Assembly (NCBI GenBank): GCA_001313065.1
Contig: BBFD01000042.1
Span: forward strand, 1 to 18,993
Source: Silvimonas sp. JCM 19000
GTDB lineage: Bacteria; Pseudomonadota; Gammaproteobacteria; Burkholderiales; Chitinibacteraceae
Direction of reading: 5' to 3'
DNA: 18,993 bases
The position numbers and the translations under genes were made by a program. This document shows, in pieces, positions 9,722 to 18,993 of the stretch. Below the pieces are notes generated by a model. It was given only the letters and a program-made list of their open reading frames with translations, made no database searches and was not told where the DNA came from. Within the stretch, counting starts at the first letter, position 1. Each line of letters starts with the position of its first letter.

Positions 9722-9798
9722 CGGGGTGTAGCTTAGCCTGGTAGAGCGCTACGTTCGGGACGTAGAGGCCGGAGGTTCGAATCCTCTCACCCCGACCA
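9722..9798 (+). tRNA. tRNA-Pro (anticodon CGG)
   Basis: This is a 77-base cloverleaf. The acceptor stem CGGGGTG (9722-9728) pairs with CACCCCG (9788-9794). The D arm contains AGCCTGGTAG. The anticodon stem CTACG/CGTAG encloses TTCGGGA, giving anticodon CGG (9756-9758), which reads CCG codons. The T arm is GGAGG-TTCGAAT-CCTCT, and CCA is encoded at 9796-9798. It closely resembles E. coli proK as remembered. It has its own promoter at 9651-9680 and a terminator at 9831-9868. Confidence 0.98.
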
Positions 9799-9830
9799 GA
9801 ATTTGCTGTTACGCATTGCGTGCCAGCCAC

Positions 9831-9868
9831 AAAAAAAAGCCGTCCAGCTCGCTGGATGGCTTTTTTTG
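9831..9868. terminator. Bidirectional intrinsic terminator after tRNA-Pro
   Basis: The stem AGCCGTCCAG / CTGGATGGCT (one G-U pair) has a 4-base loop and is flanked by AAAAAAAA on the left and TTTTTTT on the right. It should therefore work on both strands. It ends the tRNA transcript about 40 bases after the CCA. Confidence 0.88.
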
Positions 9869-9886
9869 TTTTCAGCGCCGCCTGCG

Positions 9887-9905
9887 GGCCAGGTGGCACC
9901 TGGCC
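9887..9905. promoter_or_regulatory. 19-base palindrome upstream of the LysE-type gene (possible operator)
   Basis: GGCCAGGTG-G-CACCTGGCC has perfect 9-base arms around a single central G. This odd-length dyad is typical of a dimeric repressor site. It lies 91 bases before the transporter start. No flanking T-run supports termination. Its function is inferred from symmetry and position only. Confidence 0.35.
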
Positions 9906-9995
9906 GCCCCGCTCGCAGCGCAATTTCTTCCAATACACGTACCGGCCACTGCGCCAGGATCGTGGCTTCTTTCTTCCGCTGCTGAAATCGCAACC

Positions 9996-10600
9996 ATGAG
10001 CACCGCATCCAACGGCTTTCTGCTGTCCCTGTCTTTATGCCTCGACATCGGCGTGGTCAATATCGCCATGATGACCGCCGCCATGCAGCACAATTTCTGG
10101 CGCGGTTTCTGGTTGGGGATGGTTCGTGCATCGGCGACCTGATCTATGCCGTGCTGGCCCTCGCCGGGATGACGGCCTTGTTGCGTTTTCCGGCGGTGCG
10201 CTGGGCGATGTGGATAGGGGGCGGCATCGTGCTGGTGGTGCTGGCGATCAAGATGATCCGCGCCGCCCTGCAGACCGCGAACGACCTTGACCGCAGCGCC
10301 GCGCCTATCGAAGGCGGCTACGCGCAACAAGCCGTCAAGGGCATGCTGCTGGCCTTGTCTTCACCGTCGGCCATCGTCTGGTTTGCCGCCGTGGGGGGCG
10401 CCCTGATTGCGCAATCAGGCGTGCAAGGCTGGCAGGCCACCAGTATGTTTCTCGGCGGGTTTCTGGCGGCTGGCGTGGTCTGGACCATTTCGATCTGTCT
10501 GGTGGCGCGCCAGGGCGGCAAGCTGTTTGGCGCACGGGCCCTCACTTTCTGCTATTACGCGTCTGCCGCCTTGTTTGCCTTTTTTTTGCCTGGCAAGTGA
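9996..10600 (+). CDS. LysE/RhtB family transporter
   Basis: About 201 residues are restored after one missing G near 10120, which gives LGMGSCIGDLIYAVLAL. The protein is an inner-membrane protein with about five or six hydrophobic helices. Family features are the first helix, the GFWLGMGSCIGDLIY second helix in the place of the usual G-x-x-x-G-D motif, IGGGIVLVVLAIKMIR, and the conserved KGMLLALSSPSAIVWFAAVG stretch equivalent to the NPK/NP region. Members export amino acids or related metabolites; the substrate cannot be told. The gene converges on the AraC-type regulator with only 10 bases between the stops, and that regulator is a plausible but unproven controller. A 19-base palindrome lies upstream. 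Confidence 0.8.
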
Positions 10601-10610
10601 TTACTTCGGG

Positions 10611-14286
<3,676 letters not shown>

Positions 14287-14320
14287 ACGGCGCCCCGCTT
14301 AATAGATAAAGGTTGAGGCA

Positions 14321-14841
14321 ATGACCCTGACATTGCGCCGGATTACGGCGGTTGTGCTGCTTGTGCTGCTGTCGGCATGTGGTTTTCATTTGCGCGGCAA
14401 AGGCGATACCGCCGGCTTTGCCTACCCTTTGGTCTATGTGGAAGGCGGCGGCGGTTCGGCTGAGCAATTGCGCAGCTATCTGCCGCTGCTGGACGGGGTA
14501 AAGCTATCAAAAAAACGGCGGTGGAAAACGCGACGGCCAAGATCGTCATTACCGGTGAGAAGGTCGACAACATCGTGCTGACCATCAACAGCTCGGGCCA
14601 GGCCACTGAATATAAAGTGGCGCTGACCGTCGGCTTCAGTGCCTTCCGCCCCGATGCCACCGCGCTGATGACCGACCAGAAAGTAATGCTGTCGCGCAGC
14701 TATTCCTACGATCCGAATAACCCGATCGCCATGAACGGGGAATCGGACCGCCTGGTGCGCGATATGCAACAGGATGCCGTGCAGTTGATTTTGCGCCGTA
14801 TCAACGCGGTCGCCGCGCGCGACAAAGCCAATGCGCAGTGA
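14321..14841 (+). CDS. lptE: LPS-assembly lipoprotein LptE
   Basis: LptE is the outer-membrane lipoprotein that plugs LptD and helps insert lipopolysaccharide. About 172 residues are restored after an A-run error at 14508-14515. A signal peptide with lipobox LLSAC places the lipidated cysteine at residue 20, followed by GFHLRGKG, the typical LptE N-terminus. Later stretches YKVALTVGFSAF and DMQQDAVQLILRRINAV fit the family. It sits in the conserved order leuS-lptE-holA, and its last 11 bases overlap the holA start, so the two are translationally coupled. The assignment relies on the lipobox start and gene order, because the family is variable. Confidence 0.92.
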
Positions 14842-15868
14842 GGACCTGGCCCGCCATCTGAAAGGCGGGCTGTCGCCGCTGTATGTGCTGCACGGTGACG
14901 AGACATTTCTGACGCTCGAAGCCGCGCAGGCCTTGCGTGACGCCGCGCGCCAGCACGGCTATGCCGAACGCGAGGTCATGACGGTCGAAACCGGCTTCTC
15001 CTGGAGCCAGCTGGGCATGGTGGGCAACAGCTTCTCGCTGTTCTCTGAAAAGAAACTGCTGGAATTGCGCATTCCCACCGGCAAGCCTGGCGTCGAAGGC
15101 GCCAAAGCGCTGGAGGCCTTCGCTAACCGCTTGCCGCCCGATACCGTTAGCGTGGTGCAGTTGCCCAAACTCGATCGCACCGCTCAGAACGCCAAATGGT
15201 TTCAGGCGCTCAGCCAGCATGGCGAAGTAATCGAAGCCCGCCCGGTTGAACGCAATGCCTTGCCCGCGTGGATCAACGCGCGGCTTAGCCAGCAGCAACA
15301 AAGCCTGGACGCCGACGCGATGCGCTTTCTGGTGGATCGGGTCGAAGGCAATCTGTTTGCCGCACATCAAGAAGTGCAAAAACTGGGACTACTGCATCCG
15401 GCGGGCCCGCTGAATCTGGAACAAGTCCGCGCCGCCGTCGCCAACGTCGCCCGCTTTGATGTGTTTCAGCTCGGCGAAGCCTTGCTCGCTGGCGACGCCA
15501 CCCGCTTTGTGCGCATGCTGCACGGCCTGCGCGCCGAAGGCGAAGCGCCGCATCTGGTGCTATGGGCGGTGGCCGAAGAAGTGCGCAGCCTGTGGCGACT
15601 GGCGCACGGCAAGGCGCACGGCCACAATATGGCGCAGCTGATGAAAGAAAACCGCGTGTGGGGCGCCAAACAAGGGCTGGTGGAACGCGCACTCGACCGC
15701 GTTGATGGCACACTGCTACGCGATGCCCTCGCCCACGCCGCCCGCATCGACCAGATGAACAAAGGCGTCGGCCAGGGCGATGCCTGGGACGAACTGCTGG
15801 CCATGTGCCTGCCGCTATTAAAAACCCCCAAACCCAACCGACCGGATTTGCCGCGCCGCGCCGCCTGA
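14831..15868 (+). CDS. holA: DNA polymerase III delta subunit (clamp loader)
   Basis: Delta opens the beta sliding clamp within the clamp-loader complex. The frame is intact at 345 residues, the normal family length. Family features: LSPLYVLHGDETFLTLEAAQ at the N-terminus, a beta-binding region around GMVGNSFSLFSEKKLLELRI, the central RFLVDRVEGNLFAAHQEVQK (typical of HolA), and helices ending in HAARIDQMNKG. As expected for delta, no Walker A motif is present. Its ATG overlaps the lptE stop by 11 bases. It is the only long gene here without any frame damage. rng follows after 40 bases. Confidence 0.96.
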   Translation: MRSEDLARHLKGGLSPLYVLHGDETFLTLEAAQALRDAARQHGYAEREVMTVETGFSWSQLGMVGNSFSLFSEKKLLELRIPTGKPGVEGAKALEAFANRLPPDTVSVVQLPKLDRTAQNAKWFQALSQHGEVIEARPVERNALPAWINARLSQQQQSLDADAMRFLVDRVEGNLFAAHQEVQKLGLLHPAGPLNLEQVRAAVANVARFDVFQLGEALLAGDATRFVRMLHGLRAEGEAPHLVLWAVAEEVRSLWRLAHGKAHGHNMAQLMKENRVWGAKQGLVERALDRVDGTLLRDALAHAARIDQMNKGVGQGDAWDELLAMCLPLLKTPKPNRPDLPRRAA

Positions 15869-15908
15869 CCTTGTTGCGGCGCTTGACGATAGAGCCAGAG
15901 AGCCGACC

Positions 15909-17360
15909 ATGAAAGAGCAGATCCTCGTAAATGTCACGCCGCAAGAAACGCGTGTTGCCACTGTCGAAGATGGCGTGGTGCAAGACATCCACATCGAACG
16001 CACGCAGCAACGCGGGCTGGTCGGCAATATCTATCTGGGCGTGGTCAAACGCGTGCTGCCGGGCATGCAAAGCGCGTTTATCGAAATCGGCCTGGAACGC
16101 GCTGCGTTTCTGCATATCGCCGACGTCATCGAACAGCGGCAACATCCCAACGACGAATTGCGTATCGAAAAGCTGGTGCACGAAGGCCAGCCCGTGGTGG
16201 TTCAGGTCATCAAAGACCCGATCGGCACCAAGGGCGCGCGGCTCTCTACCCAGGTCAGCATCGCCGGGCGTTTTCTGGTGTTTCTGCCGCAAGAAAAAAC
16301 ATATCGGCATCAGCCAACGCATCGAGAACGGCGATGAGCGCGAACATTTGCGCAACCGCATGGCCAGCCTGCTGCCGCCCGACCATCTGGCTACATCATC
16401 CGCACCTCGGCCGACCATGCCACCGATGCCGAACTGCTGGCCGATATCGATTATCTGAACCGCATCTGGGCCGATATCAAACTGAAATCGCAAACGCTGC
16501 CGGCCAAATCGCTGCTGTTCCAGGATTTGTCGTTGCAACTGCGCACGCTGCGCGACATGGTGAATACCGAGACCGAAGAAGTGCTGGTCGATTCGCGCGA
16601 GAACTTCAACAAGATGCGCGAGTTTGCTGAATCGTTTGTGGCGGATGTACTGCCGCGCGTGCAGCACTATGTGGGTGAGCGCCCGCTGTTTGAGCTGTAC
16701 GGCGTGGAGGCCGAGATTGAACGCGCAATGGCACGCCGCGTTAATCTGAAGTTTGGCGGCTACCTGATCATTGATCAGACCGAAGCCATGACCACCATCG
16801 ACGTCAACACCGGCGGCTTTGTCGGCCACCGCTCGTTTGACGACACCATCTTCAAAACCAACCTCGAAGCCACGCATGTCATCGCGCGGCAACTGCGCTT
16901 GCGCAATCTGGGCGGCATTATCATCGTCGACTTTATCGACATGGATAACGACGCCCACCGCACCGCCGTGCTGGATGAATTACAGAAGTCACTGTCGCGG
17001 GACCGCACCAAGGTCACTATTTCGGGCTTTACCAGCCTGGGTTTGATCGAGATTACGCGCAAACGCACGCGTGAAAGCCTGGCCCATGTATTGTGCGAAC
17101 CGTGCCCCACTTGCCAGGGCCGTGGTCAAATCCGCACCGCTGCCACCGTCTGCTATGAAATCCTGCGCGAAATCCTGCGCGAAGAGCGCCAGTTCCAGGC
17201 GCGTGAGTACCGGATTTTGGGTTCGCAGAATGTGATTGATATGTTCCTCGATGAGGAATCCGCCAGCCTGGCGCAACTGGTCGACTTTATCGGCAAGCCG
17301 ATTTATTTGCAGGTAGAGACGGCGTATACGCAGGAACAGTTTGATGTGGTGCTGGTGTAA
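15909..17360 (+). CDS. rng: Ribonuclease G
   Basis: RNase G is the RNase E-type endonuclease that matures the 16S rRNA 5' end and decays some mRNAs. 483 residues are restored after one extra A near 16294-16299 and one missing G near 16390. Domains: an S1 RNA-binding region at about residues 36-125 (GNIYLGVVKRVLPGMQSAFI), RNase H-like and 5'-sensor regions, and the catalytic DNase I-like part with Mg-binding aspartates in TIDVNTGGF and VDFIDM. A zinc-link CEPCPTCQGRG follows. The length is close to E. coli RNase G and it lacks the long disordered tail of RNase E. The ATG at 15909 begins MKEQILVNVTPQETRVA, a typical start. It probably belongs to the leuS-lptE-holA-rng transcription unit. Confidence 0.95.
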
Positions 17361-17629
17361 ACCGCCGCGCAGCACGCCGCGCCCGCCCGGGCTGAAAACG
17401 AGCGCGAGCATCTGATTGCGCTGCGCCTCACCCTGAGTTTTTTTCGCCATCTCGCGCCTCGGGCTGCCTGCGAGCAGGTGTCGCTCGCTGTCAATGCCTA
17501 TGTGTCGTCGCGCCTTGATTGCGTAAGTTTCCTTATTTCGTTCTGGTTTTAGATACAGTCGTTTTAGAATGGCCGCCTGTTCAGAAAACTCCGGACCGGG
17601 CGGCTGCCTGTCCTCACCGACAAGAACCA
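17361..17629. other. Gene-free spacer between rng and the membrane-protein gene
   Basis: No convincing gene, terminator or repeat is visible. A seven-T run at 17438-17444 has no clear stem before it. A minus-strand frame starting near 17449 has a fair GAGG before its ATG but runs into the 3' end of rng and shows no family features. A TAGAAT box at 17573-17578 might be a -10 for the downstream gene, without a good -35. Confidence 0.4.
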
Positions 17630-18993
17630 ATGATTCGATCTTATCTGCCATAGAACGACTGGCGCTGTTTGCGGCAGGCATCGCCATCACTGCACTGGTA
17701 CTCACCGTTATTCTGGGCATACATATCGCGCCCACGTATCCGGATTTTATCGCCGGATATCCGGCTGGTCCGCCACCGGCAAATGGCAGGACCTGGCGGT
17801 TGGCCCGGCTTTGATTGCGGCGCTGGTGGCGGCAATGACCTGGCTGGCCCATCGCCTCAGGCTGAACGCGGAACAGACTCGACCGATCCTGAACGCGATG
17901 CGTTCAGCCGGCAGTTGCTGTACTGGAGTTTGCCGGCATTGATGGCAGGGCTGCTGCTGGTGGGCCAGCCGGTCACGGACTCACGCTGGTTTTATCTGTC
18001 AGGCGTCAGCGTGCTGGTGGTGGGGTTTATTGCGCGCCCTAACAGTAAACCGCCGGCCTGGATGCAGCTGCAGCGGGTTTGGCGCTGGCTTGTGTGTGGG
18101 GACTCGCGCTGAGCCCGGTGGCAGTCCATCTCGCCGCTGCGCGCCTGCTCCATCGCGATCTCGCCTCCGAGCACACCTTGCTCCGACTTGCGGGGCTCAT
18201 CCTGCTAGGCGGCATGGCTACCTTGCTGTACCTGGGGCGCTTGCGTCCCGCAGTAATCCGGCGCTTTTTGCCCAGCGCCCTGCTGCTGACTCAACTGGTG
18301 ATGGTGCTGTTCTTTCTGGTGCTGGTTCCGGCGGGCCTGCTGGACCCCATGGGTACGCTGCGCCACTACGCGACCACGCCGGTTTTCAAGATAGCGATCA
18401 TTGCCTTGTTGCTGGCCGCGGTGGTGGATGTGCTGCGTCGCTATGACCGGCAAGCACAGACCCGCGGCGAGGCATCGTTGTATGCACTGGTTTCGCCGTG
18501 GTCGCTGCTTGCGCTGCTGATGGCCCTGCATGTGGCCATACCCAGCCGCCTATCGTCAGTCCGGATGATTATCATTTTGGCGAGATCCTGCTGAGCTGGT
18601 GGTCCTGGCTTAACGGTGCGCAGCCCTATACGCAGTTCATCCCTGCCCATGGTCTGGTGGACGACTTTTCTACCGGCTTTGTTTCGTGGCTGTTTCTGGG
18701 CGGCGAAGCCGGTACCTTCAGCGAGGGGACGCGCCTGGCTTATGCGCTGATGGCCATCCCGACCTTCTTCGCACTGCGGCGCGCCACTGCCAGCAATCTG
18801 CTGCCGTTTTTTGCGCTGTACGCGTTTGAAGGCCGGCTGGTCTGGCTGTTTTTTCACCTTGTTTCTGGCATTGTGGTTTGACCCGGCCTTGTGGCGACGC
18901 CCCGGGCGTTGGCTGATTATCTGGTGCTACAGCCTGCCGCTGCTGCTGCTGGGCATCCCGGCGCAAGGTGCTCTGCTCATCCTCGCGGCGGCG
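17630..18993 (+). CDS. Large multi-pass membrane protein, possibly a GT-C-type glycosyltransferase (3' end outside window)
   Basis: Joining frames across about six indels (near 17647, 17760, 17871, 18077, 18540 and 18855) gives a continuous hydrophobic protein of at least 450 residues that continues past the edge. It starts MIRSYLP-IERLALFAAG, with a first membrane helix of about 20 residues, then at least eight further hydrophobic helices separated by short loops. A loop with SPDDYHFGEILLSWW, then NGAQPYTQFIPAHGLVDD, carries clustered acidic and aromatic residues of the sort that form periplasmic active sites in polyprenyl-phosphate-dependent (GT-C) glycosyltransferases. No family was recognised with confidence; a polysaccharide polymerase is an alternative. 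The start ATG at 17630 is tentative. Confidence 0.6.

Noticed and set aside
15285..16958. A 557-codon minus-strand frame opposite holA and rng
   Set aside because: It lies antisense to two clearly recognised genes, has no family features, and is an expected shadow in GC-rich DNA.
17361..17449. A small minus-strand gene beginning MAKKTQGEAQ after rng
   Set aside because: It has a fair ribosome binding site, but the frame runs into the rng coding region, changes meaning if the seven-base A/T run is overcalled, and matches nothing known.

Overview
The window suggests a moderately GC-rich betaproteobacterium, most likely of order Neisseriales (Chromobacteriaceae/Chitinibacteraceae-like). This rests on the gene orders rplU-rpmA-obg divergent from ispB, ispB followed by tRNA-Pro, and leuS-lptE-holA-rng, and on protein similarity recalled from memory; no search was run. 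All RNA and protein genes look chromosomal. I see no phage, insertion sequence or CRISPR array.

Layout. Minus strand, right to left (8.4 kb to 0): a sigma70-type promoter and a leader hairpin precede rplU-rpmA, which ends in a strong intrinsic terminator. Then come obg, a core-2/I-branching (GT14-type) glycosyltransferase that overlaps obg, and a tightly packed three-gene operon. That operon encodes a MukF/MksF/JetA-like kleisin, a MukE/MksE/JetB-like winged-helix subunit and a short-armed SMC ATPase of MksB/JetC type. A MmcQ/YjbR protein and the first 35 codons of an unidentified gene follow. Plus strand: ispB, a tRNA-Pro(CGG) with its own promoter and terminator, and a LysE-type transporter that converges on a minus-strand AraC-family regulator. 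After these come leuS, lptE, holA and rng, and a large multi-pass membrane protein that runs off the right edge.

How the genes work together. Most are housekeeping: ribosome large subunit (rplU, rpmA, obg), quinone side chain (ispB), translation (tRNA-Pro, leuS), outer-membrane LPS assembly (lptE), replication clamp loading (holA) and RNA processing (rng). The accessory interest is the SMC-kleisin-KITE operon. It has the gene order of MksFEB and of Wadjet JetABC, but no JetD nuclease lies next to it: its downstream neighbour is a YjbR-like gene and its upstream neighbour a glycosyltransferase.

Quality warning. Almost every conserved gene, including essential ones (rplU, rpmA, obg, ispB, leuS, lptE, rng), is broken by one- or two-base indels. 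I count about 40. A/T runs of five or more tend to be one or two bases too long, and bases are often missing at GG/GGG/CC sites. Correcting them restores full-length family proteins in every case I followed, so I treat them as sequencing or consensus errors and annotate whole genes across them. The amino-acid lengths given are the restored lengths.
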